Part shown: positions 44,968-54,790 of the stretch, in pieces
How the letters are laid out: every line of letters begins with the position of its first letter
Position numbering within the stretch: position 1 is the stretch's first letter
From: Streptomyces antimycoticus
GTDB lineage: Bacteria > Actinomycetota > Actinomycetes > Streptomycetales > Streptomycetaceae
NCBI RefSeq assembly: GCF_005405925.1
Contig: NZ_BJHV01000001.1
Coordinates: 6,076,001-6,140,000, forward strand
Direction: 5' to 3'
Length of the DNA stretch: 64,000 nucleotides
Program-made: the position numbers and the translations under genes
The notes under the pieces: generated by a model
Database searches by the model: none
Told to the model about the DNA's origin: nothing
What the model saw: the letters and a program-made list of their open reading frames with translations, nothing else

Positions 44968-46674
44968 GTGAAGACACCGGCACTGGGACCGGCCGAGCGC
45001 GGCGAGGCGCTGGCCCGGATGGCGGACCGTGAGCTCGATGTGCTGGTCGTGGGCGGCGGAGTGGTCGGCGCGGGCACCGCGCTGGACGCCGCCACGCGCG
45101 GCCTGGAGACCGCTCTGGTGGAGGCACGGGACTGGGCCTGCGGGACCTCCAGCCGGTCCAGCAAGCTGATCCACGGCGGACTGCGCTATCTGGAGATGTT
45201 CGACTTCGCACTGGTGCGCGAGGCGCTTAAGGAGCGCGGGCTGCTGCTGGAGCGGATCGCACCGCACCTGGTCAAACCGGTGCCGTTCCTGTATCCGCTG
45301 CAGCACCGGGCCTGGGAGCGGCTCTACGCGGGATCGGGCGTCGCGCTCTACGACGCCATGTCGATCTCCTCCGGGCACGGCCGCGGGCTGCCCGCCCACC
45401 GCCATCTGTCCCGTCGGCGGGCGCTGCAGGTCGCCCCCTGCCTCAAGAAGGACGCGCTGGTCGGGGCGCTGCAGTACTACGACGCCCAGATGGACGACGC
45501 GCGCTATGTCGCCACGCTCGTGCGCACGGCGGCGAAATACGGCGCGCAGGTGGCCAACCGCGCGCGGGTGGTCGGCTTCCTGCGGGAGGGCGAGCGCGTG
45601 GTCGGCGCCCGGGTGCACGATCTGGAGCAGGGCGGTGAGTTCGAGGTCCGCGCCCGGCAGGTGGTCAACGCCACCGGGGTGTGGACGGATGAGACGCAGG
45701 CGCTGATCGGAGAGCGCGGGCAGTTCCATGTCCGGGCCTCCAAGGGCATCCACCTGGTCGTTCCCAAGGACCGCATCCACTCCACGACCGGGCTGATCCT
45801 GCGCACCGAGAAGAGCGTGCTGTTCGTGATCCCCTGGGGCAGGCACTGGATCGTCGGCACCACGGACACCGACTGGGACCTGGACAAGGCCCATCCGGCC
45901 GCCTCCAGCGCCGATATCGACTATCTGCTGGAGCATGTCAACGAGGTCCTCGCAGTGCCGCTGACCCGCGACGACGTGGAGGGCGTCTACGCCGGGCTGC
46001 GCCCGCTGCTGGCCGGGGAGTCGGACGCCACCAGCAAGCTCTCGCGCGAGCACACGGTGGCCCATCCGGTGCCGGGCCTGGTGGTGGTGGCGGGCGGCAA
46101 ATACACCACGTACCGGGTGATGGCCAAGGACGCCGTGGACGAGGCGGTGCACGGCCTCGACCGCCGGGTCGGACCCTGTGTCACCGAGGAGATCCCGCTG
46201 GTCGGCGCCGTCGGCTACAAGGCGCTGTGGAACGCCCGGGAGCGGATCGGCCGGCAGGCCGGGCTGCATGCGGCGCGGATCGAGCATCTGCTGAACCGCT
46301 ACGGCTCGGCGGCGCAGGAGGTGCTGGACCTGATCGCGGCCGACCCGTCGCTGGGGAAGCCGCTCGGCGGGGCCGAGGACTATCTGCGCGCCGAGATCGT
46401 CTACGGCGTCTCGCACGAGGGGGCCCGCCATCTGGACGACGTCCTCACCCGCCGCACCCGCATCTCGATCGAGACCTTCGACCGCGGTACGCGCTGCGCC
46501 CGCGAGGCGGCCGAGCTGATGGCGCCCGTGCTGGGCTGGGGCCAGGACCAGACCGACCGGGAGGTCGAGCACTACGAGAAGCGGGTGGAGGCCGAGCGCG
46601 AGTCCCAGCGCCAGCCGGACGATCTGACGGCGGACGCGGCGAGGCTGGGCGCGCCGGACATCATCCCGCTGTAG
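44968..46674 (+). CDS. glpD: FAD-dependent glycerol-3-phosphate dehydrogenase
   Basis: A 568-residue aerobic enzyme that oxidises glycerol-3-phosphate to dihydroxyacetone phosphate and passes electrons to quinones at the inner face of the membrane. The FAD motif is VLVVGGGVVGAGTALDA; GTSSRSSKLIHGGLRYLE, WGRHWIVGTTDTDWD and PGLVVVAGGKYTTYR are family signatures. A GlpD C-terminal helical domain follows. The GTG start at 44968 has GGGAGG (44957-44962). It stands alone rather than with glpF/glpK. Confidence 0.96.
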   Translation: MKTPALGPAERGEALARMADRELDVLVVGGGVVGAGTALDAATRGLETALVEARDWACGTSSRSSKLIHGGLRYLEMFDFALVREALKERGLLLERIAPHLVKPVPFLYPLQHRAWERLYAGSGVALYDAMSISSGHGRGLPAHRHLSRRRALQVAPCLKKDALVGALQYYDAQMDDARYVATLVRTAAKYGAQVANRARVVGFLREGERVVGARVHDLEQGGEFEVRARQVVNATGVWTDETQALIGERGQFHVRASKGIHLVVPKDRIHSTTGLILRTEKSVLFVIPWGRHWIVGTTDTDWDLDKAHPAASSADIDYLLEHVNEVLAVPLTRDDVEGVYAGLRPLLAGESDATSKLSREHTVAHPVPGLVVVAGGKYTTYRVMAKDAVDEAVHGLDRRVGPCVTEEIPLVGAVGYKALWNARERIGRQAGLHAARIEHLLNRYGSAAQEVLDLIAADPSLGKPLGGAEDYLRAEIVYGVSHEGARHLDDVLTRRTRISIETFDRGTRCAREAAELMAPVLGWGQDQTDREVEHYEKRVEAERESQRQPDDLTADAARLGAPDIIPL

Positions 46675-46699
46675 GAGGTGCGTGATCCCGCTGTGGGAG

Positions 46700-46753
46700 A
46701 TCGGTGTCTTACCGGGGATCGGTGGCTTACCGGGGATCGGTGTCTTACCCGGG
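46700..46753. repeat. Three 18-bp direct repeats at the 3' end of the serine hydrolase gene
   Basis: ATCGGTG(T/G)CTTACC(G/C)GGG occurs at 46700-46717, 46718-46735 and 46736-46753. The last unit overlaps the hydrolase stop (46745), between two convergent genes. Confidence 0.75.
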
Positions 46754-47956
46754 AGGGCAGAACTCGGCCTCGAGGAGAGACGTTTCGGCGGCCAGCCCGG
46801 ATGCGGCCGTGCTGTTGAGTCGGTAGGCGAGGGTGTGGCGGCCGTCGGGGGTGGCCACGGCCAGTGCGTAGGAGCCGGTGATCTCGCCGTTGTGGCCCCA
46901 CAGCGTCACCCCGCACGACAGTCGCACCGGGAAAAGACCCATGCCGTACTGGCCGTCGGAGGCGGAGGTGTTCCGCATCTGCCGCAGCTCGGCCCGGGGC
47001 ACGACCGTGCCGCGCAGCAGTCCGGAGAGGAGATGACTCAGATCGTCGAGCGTGGAGACCAGCTCGCCCGCGGCCCCCGCGTAGGAGGGGTTGAGGTCGG
47101 TGACATCACGTCGGGCGCCGCCGCCCCGGCCCCCGCTGTCCGGGGTCCTGCTTTCGCGCGTGTACGCGCGGCCGTGCGGGGCCGGGAGGGTGGTGCGGGT
47201 GCCGGGGAAGGAGGTGCCGTGCAGGCGCAGGGGGCCGAGCACCTCGCGCCGGGCCTGCTCCGCGTAGGAGCGGCCGGTGACCCGCTGCACGACCATGCCC
47301 AGCAGGACGTAGTTGGTGTTGGAATAGCGCCATTTCGTGCCGGGCGCGAAGTACGGGCGGTGGGTGAGGGCGATCCGCACCAGGGACGTGGGGGTGCGGG
47401 TGCCGTCGGCCGCGGCGGAGAGCTGACGCGCCAATACCGGGTCCTCGGTGTAGTCGAACAGCCCGCTGGTGTGGTTCATAAGCTGACGCATCGTGATGTT
47501 CCGGCCGTCGTTGCCGTGGCCGCGCACCAGTCCCGGAAGGTGCTCCTCCAGCGTGTCGTCCAGGCCGAGCCGCCCCTGCGCGGCCAGCCGCAGGGTCACC
47601 GCCGCGATGACGGTCTTGGTGAGGCTGCCCGCTCGGAAGTGGTCACTCCGGTGGATCCGGCGCCCGGTGCGGACGTCCGCGACCCCCGACGCGACGAACC
47701 GTGTCCCCCCGCCCGCCCGGCGGATGAGCACCGCCGCCCCCGGCGCGTCGCCCTGCGCCGCCAGCCGGCGTACGGCGCCGCGCACGGCGCCGCCATGACC
47801 TCCGCCCGCGCCCGCACTCGCCCGCGAGTCCGCGTCCCGGCCCGCTTGAGTGGCCGCCGTTCCGCAGCCGGACAGGGCGAGTCCGAGGGCGGCCGTGAGC
47901 GCCACGGCGGTCGGCATACGGCTCCGCCTGTGCCATCGTATGGCGGAGATGGGCAT
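46745..47956 (-). CDS. Serine hydrolase lipoprotein (class C beta-lactamase/PBP-like)
   Basis: A 403-residue exported protein. ATG 47956 follows GGAGG. The signal peptide ends in a lipobox, ALSGC. The penicillin-recognising fold shows SxxK in AGSLTKT, YxN in YSNTNY and the third motif as WGHNGEI, in right order and spacing. Members are D-alanyl-D-alanine carboxypeptidases, esterases or D-amino-peptidases; few are true beta-lactamases. It is convergent with glpD and divergent from the Ser/Thr kinase gene, so a role in wall metabolism linked to the kinase is plausible but unproven. Confidence 0.92.
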   Translation of the reverse strand: MPISAIRWHRRSRMPTAVALTAALGLALSGCGTAATQAGRDADSRASAGAGGGHGGAVRGAVRRLAAQGDAPGAAVLIRRAGGGTRFVASGVADVRTGRRIHRSDHFRAGSLTKTVIAAVTLRLAAQGRLGLDDTLEEHLPGLVRGHGNDGRNITMRQLMNHTSGLFDYTEDPVLARQLSAAADGTRTPTSLVRIALTHRPYFAPGTKWRYSNTNYVLLGMVVQRVTGRSYAEQARREVLGPLRLHGTSFPGTRTTLPAPHGRAYTRESRTPDSGGRGGGARRDVTDLNPSYAGAAGELVSTLDDLSHLLSGLLRGTVVPRAELRQMRNTSASDGQYGMGLFPVRLSCGVTLWGHNGEITGSYALAVATPDGRHTLAYRLNSTAASGLAAETSLLEAEFCPPG

Positions 47957-48117
47957 GACACGGACCTCCGTTTCCTGCGTACCTCCAGATGGTCGCAGGT
48001 CCCGCGGCGGCCGCCACGCCGCGCCCCGGACCCCCGGCGGTTCCGGGTCCGCGGATGAGAGACAATGGACGCTCTCCCAGGGTGGGTTCAGGGTGGGTAG
48101 ATTCGCAGAGGGGTCGC

Positions 48118-50085
48118 ATGTCGGAGGCTGAGAAGACGCAGGGTTCGACTGGGCGCCTCCTCGCCGGGCGGTACCGGCTCGGGGAGATCCTCGGTCAGGG
48201 CGGCATGGGCACGGTCTGGCGTGCGAGTGACCAGACCCTCGGCCGTACGGTCGCGGTCAAGGAGCTGCGCTTCCCGTCCAGCGTGGAGGAGGACGAGAAG
48301 AGACGGCTCATCACCCGCACGCTGCGCGAGGCGAAGGCGATCGCCCGGATCCGCAGCAACGGTGCCGTCACCGTCTATGACGTGGTCGACGAGGACGACC
48401 GCCCGTGGATCGTCATGGAGCTCATCGAGGGGCGTTCGCTCGCCGATGTCGTCCGCGACGACGGCCCGCTGACCCCGCGGCGCGCCGCCGAGGTCGGGCT
48501 CGCCGTCCTCGATGTGCTGCGCGCCGCCCACCAGGCGGGCATCCTGCACCGCGATGTGAAGCCCTCCAACGTGCTGATCTCCGACGACGGCCGGGTCGTT
48601 CTCACCGACTTCGGCATCGCCCAGGTCGAGGGCGACCCGTCGGTGACCTCGACCGGCATGCTCGTCGGCGCGCCCTCCTACATCTCCCCGGAGCGGGCCC
48701 GCGGCCAGAAGCCGGGCCCGCCGGCCGACCTGTGGTCGCTGGGCGGGCTGCTGTACGCGGCGGTGGAGGGTGTGCCGCCGTACGACAAGAGCACGGCCAT
48801 AGCGACATTGACCGCCGTGATGACCGAGCCGGTGGAGCCGCCGAAGAACGCCGGCCCGCTGGAGGAGGTCATCTACGGTCTGCTCACCAAGGACCCGGCC
48901 CGGCGGCTCGATGACGCCGGGGCGCGGGCGCTGCTGGAACACGCGGTGAGCGCCCCCGAGGAGACCAAGGTCCCCGCCGACGCGACCCGCACGATGAGCC
49001 TGCCGCCCGCCCCGACGGAGGACGAGGCTGCCGCCGAGGCCAAGGAGGCGGCCGTCTCGGAGCGCAGGCGCGGTGCGCTGAAGTCCGTGCGCAACGCGGC
49101 GGCAGCGGCGGCCACGAAGAAGGCGGACAGCGGGAGCGCGGCGAAGCCGGCGGAGTCGGCGGAGAAGTCCGGCGCTTCCGGGGCCGCGAAGTCCGGCGCG
49201 GCGGCCGCCGCGACCCCCGAGGGTGTGCCCGCCCCGCGGCCCGCCGCACCGCTGCGCGCCTCGATCACCGATGTGGTCCCCAGGCGCACGCTGATCATCA
49301 TCGCGGTGGTCGTGGTGCTCGCCATCGTGGGCACCGTGCTCGCCGTGGTCCTGAGCGACGGCGGGGACGGTGGCGACAAGGCCAAGGGCGCCTCGGGCGG
49401 CGACAAGTCCACCTCCGCGGGGGCCTCGGGCGGCGCCAAGGACGACCAGGGCGCCGACAAGGCCGGCCAGTCGGAGGGCGAGTCGCCGAAGGCGGGGGAC
49501 TCCGGCGGAAAGTCGGGCTCGCAGCCCGGCACGGACGCCTCCGAGAGCTCGGACGACAACTCGGGCAAGGGCGGCGGCGGAAGCGGCGACGACAGCGGTA
49601 AGGGCAAGGGCGGCGACGGTAAGGGCGGTCTGCCCGACGGCTACCAGACCGTGAAGTCCTCCGACTTCCCGTTCAGCATGGCCATGCCGGAGGGCTGGTC
49701 GGTCCACTCCGGGAGCTATGCCGGAAGCCGTAAGTACTACGGCGGGTCCAGCATTCCGCGTATTCAGATCGACTTCACCAACGCGCCGAGGTCGGACGCG
49801 GAGGCGGACTGGCGCAAGGGCGAGGACAACGCCCGGCGCACCATGGCCGGCTACAAGGGCCTCGGCATCAAGTCGATCGACTGGCGCGGCTATCCGACCG
49901 TCGCGGACTGGCAGTTCGAGCGCGATCAGGACGGCAAGCGGGTCCGGGTGCTCAACCGCGGCTTCAAGGCGGACGGCAGCCATGGCTTCGCCATACTGAT
50001 CACCTGCGAGGCGAGCAAGTGGAACGACAAGGAGTGCACCACCCTCCGGCAGACCGCCTTCGACACCTTCAAGATTACGGACTGA
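48118..50085 (+). CDS. PknB-like transmembrane Ser/Thr protein kinase
   Basis: A 655-residue kinase starting at ATG 48118 after AGAGGGG. The kinase domain (about 15-285) is complete: Gly loop LGQGGMGTVW, Lys in VAVKE (about 48), catalytic loop HRDVKPSN (about 144), DFG, and GAPSYISPE. A cytoplasmic Ala/Lys-rich juxtamembrane segment is followed by one transmembrane helix (about 390-412) and an extracellular Gly/Ser/Asp-rich linker leading to a compact domain (about 500-655) with no PASTA repeats. It should sense an external signal. A pseudokinase with a similar extracellular end is encoded 156 bp downstream. Confidence 0.94.
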   Translation: MSEAEKTQGSTGRLLAGRYRLGEILGQGGMGTVWRASDQTLGRTVAVKELRFPSSVEEDEKRRLITRTLREAKAIARIRSNGAVTVYDVVDEDDRPWIVMELIEGRSLADVVRDDGPLTPRRAAEVGLAVLDVLRAAHQAGILHRDVKPSNVLISDDGRVVLTDFGIAQVEGDPSVTSTGMLVGAPSYISPERARGQKPGPPADLWSLGGLLYAAVEGVPPYDKSTAIATLTAVMTEPVEPPKNAGPLEEVIYGLLTKDPARRLDDAGARALLEHAVSAPEETKVPADATRTMSLPPAPTEDEAAAEAKEAAVSERRRGALKSVRNAAAAAATKKADSGSAAKPAESAEKSGASGAAKSGAAAAATPEGVPAPRPAAPLRASITDVVPRRTLIIIAVVVVLAIVGTVLAVVLSDGGDGGDKAKGASGGDKSTSAGASGGAKDDQGADKAGQSEGESPKAGDSGGKSGSQPGTDASESSDDNSGKGGGGSGDDSGKGKGGDGKGGLPDGYQTVKSSDFPFSMAMPEGWSVHSGSYAGSRKYYGGSSIPRIQIDFTNAPRSDAEADWRKGEDNARRTMAGYKGLGIKSIDWRGYPTVADWQFERDQDGKRVRVLNRGFKADGSHGFAILITCEASKWNDKECTTLRQTAFDTFKITD

Positions 50086-50241
50086 ACACTCCTGTCGGCG
50101 AAGCATCGTTCGGGCACGTATCGTGAGAGGCCCTAGACTGTGCGCAGCCGCTGGAACCCGCCAAAACGACCACATTTGACGGTTTCACGCTGCGCTGATC
50201 GCTGATGAGGGCGGCGTTGATCGCGCGCTTGGGGAGGCGTC

Positions 50242-53091
50242 GTGGAGGAGTACGCGGGCCGGGTGCTGGCCGACCGCTATCGCCTGCCCCTTCCGCCCGC
50301 CGATGAGTACGAACTCATCGAGACCCGCGCCTTCGACACCTACAGCGGCCAGGAAGTCCATCTGCGGCAGATACCGCTGCCGGAGGTCGTCGACGCCGAA
50401 GTCGTCGACGAGGACGCGCGGTGGGGCGGCGGCGGGCCCTCGGGGCGGAACGGCACGTTCGCCGGTGCCGGGCGTACGGCCCGGGGCGGCGGTGATCCGG
50501 CCGTCCGGCGCGCCATCGCGGCGGCGACGTCCGCCGCGCAGATCCCCGACCATCCTCGGCTCGGCCAGGTCTTCCACGTCTTCGCGGAGGCCGGAAGCCT
50601 GTGGATCGTCAGCGAACTGGTCTCCGGCCGCCCGCTGGCCGCGCTGCTGGCGGAGGGCACGCTGTCCCCGCACCGCGCCGCCGAGGTCGCCAACGACATC
50701 CTTACGGCGCTGGGCGCCCTGCACGCCCATGGCTGGGTCCACCGCAACATCACCGCCCGAACGGTGCTGTTGTGCGACGACGGCCGCGCGATGCTCATGG
50801 GGCTGGCGGCGGGCGCGGCGGAAGAGGCGCTGTGCGGCTACGACCCCGTTCCGGCGCCCGCGTCCTCGCCGTCGACCGAGGCCCCCGCCGCCGAGGAACC
50901 GCGGCCGGATGAGGCCCCGGCCGCCGTGCCGCAGGGCTCGGCGAGCTCCGGCGATCAGCCGGACCGGCCCCAGGGCCAGGGCGGGCGAGGAGACGAAGGG
51001 CGCGCCGCCATCCCCGGGGCCCGTACGGGAGAGGACGGCGAGGCGCGGCCGCAGGGCGGCCCGCGCTACCGCGACCAGGGTGCCGCCGGAGGTTTCCTGC
51101 CCCCGGGCGGCCCTTACGGTGGCCATGAACCGGCGGGGACGGGTTCCCGGCCCGACGCCGAGGGCCGGGAGCACGGCGGCCACGGCACGGAGACGGGCCT
51201 GCCCGAGCCACGGACGCCTTACGGCGACCAACGGACGCCTTACGGCGACCACGGGGCGGCGGAGCCGAGTTCGAGGCCCGGCCCCAGCGGCCCGGTGTAC
51301 CGGGATCAGGTGACGTTCGGTCCGGGAACCGGCGGGCCCATGGCTCCCTACCGGGACCAAGGGGCCGCCGGTGGGCTGCCCGGACCGCGCCGGGCGGGGC
51401 AGCCGGGAAGCAGGGAGGGCGAACCGGGCGGCGCCGGTGCCGACGCGCCGAGCGCGGCCGCCCGGGCCGCGCGGGCCAGCGCCATCGCCGCCTACGCGGC
51501 GGGCGCGCGAGCCGCCGCGCGGGCCAACGTCGAGGCGGCCACCCGCTCCCCGCACACCCCCGAGCCCGCCCCCGCGGCCGCGCCCGAGCCGGAGCCGGAG
51601 CCCGGCGGCGCCCGATGGCCCGGTCAGCCGGACCGTGAGGAGAGCGCCCAGCCGGCCGCCTCCGAAGGCGGCGGCTCCTGGGACACCGGCGGAGCCGCCG
51701 TCGGCGGCCCCGCCACCGCGCTCGCCGCCGAACGGGCCCGCCAGGCCCGCATCGTCGTGGTCGGCGCCGTCACCGAGCGGTGGGCACCCGAGCAGGCCGG
51801 ACCGGTCCATGAGAACTGGCGGCTGGCACCCCCGGTCGGCCCCGCCGCCGATCTGTGGGCGCTCGGCGCGCTGCTGTTCCGCGCGGTGCAGGGCCATGCC
51901 CCGTACCCGGAGGAGAGCGCCGCCGAGCTGGTGCAGATGGTCTGCGGCGAGGCGCCCGCGTACGCGGAGGAATGCGGTCCGCTGCGCCCCGTCGTCGAGT
52001 CGCTGATGCGCCAGGACCCCACCGAGCGCCCGGAATTCGAGGAGCTGCGCGGCTGGCTGCGGTCGTTGATCCGGTCGGCGCCCGAGCCGGACGTCGGCAG
52101 CAGCACGGTCACGGTGCCGTCGCTCGGCGCGGGCGGGGTGTCCGATCCCCGGCGGCTGCCGATAGTCCGCCGGCGGGGCTGGCTGGTGCGCAGGGGCCGG
52201 GGCCGCCGCCCGGCCGCTGCGGCCGACGCGGCGGCCGGGCACGCCCGGCACCGGCGCGACAAGCGGGAGAAGAGGGAGGCCCGGGAGGCTCGGGCGCCCC
52301 GGGAGACTCGGGCATCCCGGCCGCCCCGACCTCCCCGGGAGAACACGGAGACCCGGGAGACCCGGCAGGCCCCGGCGTCCGCCCAGCGCAAGCCGCGCAG
52401 GCTGGGGCGGATGCTGTTGCTGCTGATCTTCCTGGCGCTGGCGGCGGCGGTGCTCTACGCGATGATGTTCATGCCGCGCGCCAAGGACGACGACGGCCAG
52501 CGGCGTACGGGTTCGTCCGGTACGCAGAGCGCGGCGCCGCACGACCCCGCGGACGGCGACGGCGACGAGGGCGAGGCCGGAAAGCCGGCCGACCCCGGCG
52601 ACCAGGAGCCGCAGTCCACCGACCCGGCCGGACTGGCCAAGGGCTTCGCGGTCCGCAAGGACCCCAAGGGTTTCAAGGTCGCCGTTCACGAGGACTGGAC
52701 CCGCCGGGGCGAGAACGGCCGGGGCCAGATCCGCTACATCGGCGGCGACTTCGAGCTGGTGGTCGTGGCCGGACGGGACAAGATGTCCGAGTTCGGCGGC
52801 GACCCGATGGCGTACCAGCAGGACCGCGAGGCCGAACTGGCCGCCTTCCGCGGCTCCTCCTGGGCCTCGTCCTCGGGGCTGCGGCGGATCGACGTCGGCC
52901 GGACGGCGATGGCGGAGGGCTCGTTCAGCTGGCGCGACAGCAGCGGGCGGAACGTGTACGCGCGCAACCTCGCGATGCTGATCGACGGCCGTTACCACGT
53001 GGTCCTGGTCATCGGCCCGTCCGACGAGCGCAGCGCGGTCAACCGCTACTTCGAGCAGGCCACGGCCACGTACAGCACGACCAACGGCTAG
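50242..53091 (+). CDS. Transmembrane pseudokinase with split kinase domain
   Basis: A 949-residue protein from GTG 50242. The N-terminal lobe is recognisable (LADRYRLPLP, DTYSGQEVHLRQIPLPE, LWIVSELVSGRPLAALL), but catalytic features are lost: no VAxK lysine, HRD is HRN (about 167-169) and DFG is replaced by MGLAAG. A roughly 300-residue low-complexity insert (about 200-500, with YRDQGAAGG-type repeats) separates it from the C-lobe (RWAPEQ, PAADLWALGALLFRAVQG at about 539). A basic linker, one transmembrane helix (about 722-744) and an extracellular domain follow. It probably regulates or anchors the preceding active kinase. Confidence 0.9.
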   Translation: MEEYAGRVLADRYRLPLPPADEYELIETRAFDTYSGQEVHLRQIPLPEVVDAEVVDEDARWGGGGPSGRNGTFAGAGRTARGGGDPAVRRAIAAATSAAQIPDHPRLGQVFHVFAEAGSLWIVSELVSGRPLAALLAEGTLSPHRAAEVANDILTALGALHAHGWVHRNITARTVLLCDDGRAMLMGLAAGAAEEALCGYDPVPAPASSPSTEAPAAEEPRPDEAPAAVPQGSASSGDQPDRPQGQGGRGDEGRAAIPGARTGEDGEARPQGGPRYRDQGAAGGFLPPGGPYGGHEPAGTGSRPDAEGREHGGHGTETGLPEPRTPYGDQRTPYGDHGAAEPSSRPGPSGPVYRDQVTFGPGTGGPMAPYRDQGAAGGLPGPRRAGQPGSREGEPGGAGADAPSAAARAARASAIAAYAAGARAAARANVEAATRSPHTPEPAPAAAPEPEPEPGGARWPGQPDREESAQPAASEGGGSWDTGGAAVGGPATALAAERARQARIVVVGAVTERWAPEQAGPVHENWRLAPPVGPAADLWALGALLFRAVQGHAPYPEESAAELVQMVCGEAPAYAEECGPLRPVVESLMRQDPTERPEFEELRGWLRSLIRSAPEPDVGSSTVTVPSLGAGGVSDPRRLPIVRRRGWLVRRGRGRRPAAAADAAAGHARHRRDKREKREAREARAPRETRASRPPRPPRENTETRETRQAPASAQRKPRRLGRMLLLLIFLALAAAVLYAMMFMPRAKDDDGQRRTGSSGTQSAAPHDPADGDGDEGEAGKPADPGDQEPQSTDPAGLAKGFAVRKDPKGFKVAVHEDWTRRGENGRGQIRYIGGDFELVVVAGRDKMSEFGGDPMAYQQDREAELAAFRGSSWASSSGLRRIDVGRTAMAEGSFSWRDSSGRNVYARNLAMLIDGRYHVVLVIGPSDERSAVNRYFEQATATYSTTNG

Positions 53092-53139
53092 GGCGGCACG
53101 GCCAACGGCTAGGGCGGCACGACCAACCGCCAGGGCTCA
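53077..53139 (+). repeat. Three 21-bp repeats carrying the pseudokinase stop codon
   Basis: Units at 53077-53097 and 53098-53118 differ at one base, and a decayed unit follows at 53119-53139. The stop TAG (53089-53091) is within the first unit and again in the second, so duplication cannot extend the protein. Confidence 0.75.
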
Positions 53140-54732
53140 GGGGCCGTCCCGGTCCTGGGCCTCTTCGTGTGCCGTCTGGGCGCCGTGCTCCGCGAACCGC
53201 TCCCGCAGCCGGTACTTGAGCACCTTACGGAGCGTCTCATTGCGCGGCAGGGCGTCCACCACTTCGAGCCGCTCCGGCAGCTTGTGCACCGACAGCCCCG
53301 CCGCACGCAGATAGGACACCGCCCGGCCGAGCGTCAGCGCCTCCGCCCCCGCCGGCTGCTCCACGACGGCGCAGACCAGCTCGCCCCGGGCCGGGTCGGG
53401 CAGGCCGATCACCGCCACATCACCCACGTCCGGGTGCTGGTACAGCAGCTGCTCGATCTCCTTGGCCGAGATGTTCTCGCCCTTGCGGATGATGATGTCC
53501 TTGGCGCGGCCGGTCAGCACCAGATGGCCGCTGTCGGTGAGGTGGCCGAGGTCGCCGGTAAGGAAGAAGCCGTCCGCGTCGAACGCCTTACGGGTCTCGG
53601 CGTCGTCCAGATATCCGGCGCAGACCGCTTCGCCGCGCAGCCCCACCTGGCCGTCCACCACCCGGATCTCCATCTCCCGGGGCGGCCGGCCCTCGGTGGT
53701 GGCGAGGTTCTCGTCCGTATCGTCCGGCGCCCCCATGGTGATCATGGGGACTTCGGTCATTCCGTAGCCGTGGGTGAGCGTGCAGCCCAGCTCCCGTACG
53801 ACCTCGTAGTAGAGCTCGGGCGGTTTGGGCGCGCCGCCGCCCGCGAGGAGCCGCAGGGTGGGGATGAGCTTGCGCGAGGGGTCCTTACGCTGTTCGGCCA
53901 GGAACATCGAGTAGAAGGCGGTGCTGCCGCCCGCGACCGTCACCCCGTGCCGCCGGTAGGCGGGCAGCGACTCCGGCAGCGAGAAGTGCTCGAGCAGCAC
54001 GGCCGGGAAGCCGTACAGCAGCAGCATCACGGTGTAGTCCGGCCCGGCGACATGGGCGTACGGGAAGGCCATGGACCCCACGTCGTCCGGGCCGAGCCGC
54101 AGCGCGTGGGCGAGGCAGGCACCGGCGGCGATGAGGCTGCGGTCGGTGTGCAGCACGCCCTTGGGGTCGGAGGTGGTGCCCGAGGTCCAGTAGATCCAGC
54201 GGACGGCCCGCCCGTCGGTGGGCGGCGGCGGGAGCCGCAGGGCCTGAGGGTCGGCCACCGGCAGGGTGTCGTACGCCTCGAAGACCAGCGGCGGTTCGGG
54301 CAATTCGGCGGCCAGGCGCCGGGCCATCGTGGTGTGGTCGAAGCCGCGCCAGCGGCCGGGCACGGCGAAGAACCGCGCCCCGGACTCGCGGAGCGCGAAC
54401 CGCACCTCGCGGTCGCGGTAGTAGGGGATCAGCGGGGTCTGTACGGCGCCGAGGCGGGCGAGCGCCATGGTCAGCACGACCGTCTCGATCCGGGTGGGCA
54501 GCTGCCAGGCGACCCGGCTGCCGGGGCGTATCCCCATCCGGTACAGCCCGGCGGCGGTCCGTTCGGCGCGGGTGCGCAGGGCGCCGAAGGTCAGCCGCCG
54601 GTCATGGCGGGCGGCGGCGCCGGCCTGCAGCAGGGCGGGGGCGTCGGGGGTGAGCGCGGCGCGCCGTTCGAGCAGTTCCCACAGCGTCGCCGAGCTGCCG
54701 AGCTCATGCGCGTCTTGCGCGACGTCGGTCAT
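53137..54732 (-). CDS. AMP-dependent acyl-CoA synthetase
   Basis: A 531-residue adenylate-forming ligase that activates a carboxylic acid to its CoA thioester. The P-loop-like motif is YWTSGTTSDPKGVLHT, the adenine region GYGMTEVP, the hinge YLDDAETRKAFDADGFFLTGD and the C-terminal Lys loop LTGRAKDIIIRKGENISAKEIE. The closest recognised class is the cyclohexanecarboxylate/medium-chain FadD-like ligases, but the substrate is not certain. ATG 54732 follows GGGAGG. It is divergent from two acyl-CoA dehydrogenase genes across a region with a repeat array and two palindromes, so joint control is likely. Confidence 0.93.
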   Translation of the reverse strand: MTDVAQDAHELGSSATLWELLERRAALTPDAPALLQAGAAARHDRRLTFGALRTRAERTAAGLYRMGIRPGSRVAWQLPTRIETVVLTMALARLGAVQTPLIPYYRDREVRFALRESGARFFAVPGRWRGFDHTTMARRLAAELPEPPLVFEAYDTLPVADPQALRLPPPPTDGRAVRWIYWTSGTTSDPKGVLHTDRSLIAAGACLAHALRLGPDDVGSMAFPYAHVAGPDYTVMLLLYGFPAVLLEHFSLPESLPAYRRHGVTVAGGSTAFYSMFLAEQRKDPSRKLIPTLRLLAGGGAPKPPELYYEVVRELGCTLTHGYGMTEVPMITMGAPDDTDENLATTEGRPPREMEIRVVDGQVGLRGEAVCAGYLDDAETRKAFDADGFFLTGDLGHLTDSGHLVLTGRAKDIIIRKGENISAKEIEQLLYQHPDVGDVAVIGLPDPARGELVCAVVEQPAGAEALTLGRAVSYLRAAGLSVHKLPERLEVVDALPRNETLRKVLKYRLRERFAEHGAQTAHEEAQDRDGP

Positions 54733-54790
54733 CCCGGCCTCCCGTGGAACTCTTCCGGAACCGTTCGAGGCGATCGCGTGATCGTGGCCC

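Noticed and set aside
46745..47956. Antibiotic-resistance beta-lactamase
   Set aside because: The motifs fit the broad class C-related serine hydrolase family. Nothing specific to beta-lactam hydrolysis is visible.
50185..52998. Open frame of about 940 codons antisense to the pseudokinase
   Set aside because: Arises from the low-complexity insert. No start signal or domain.
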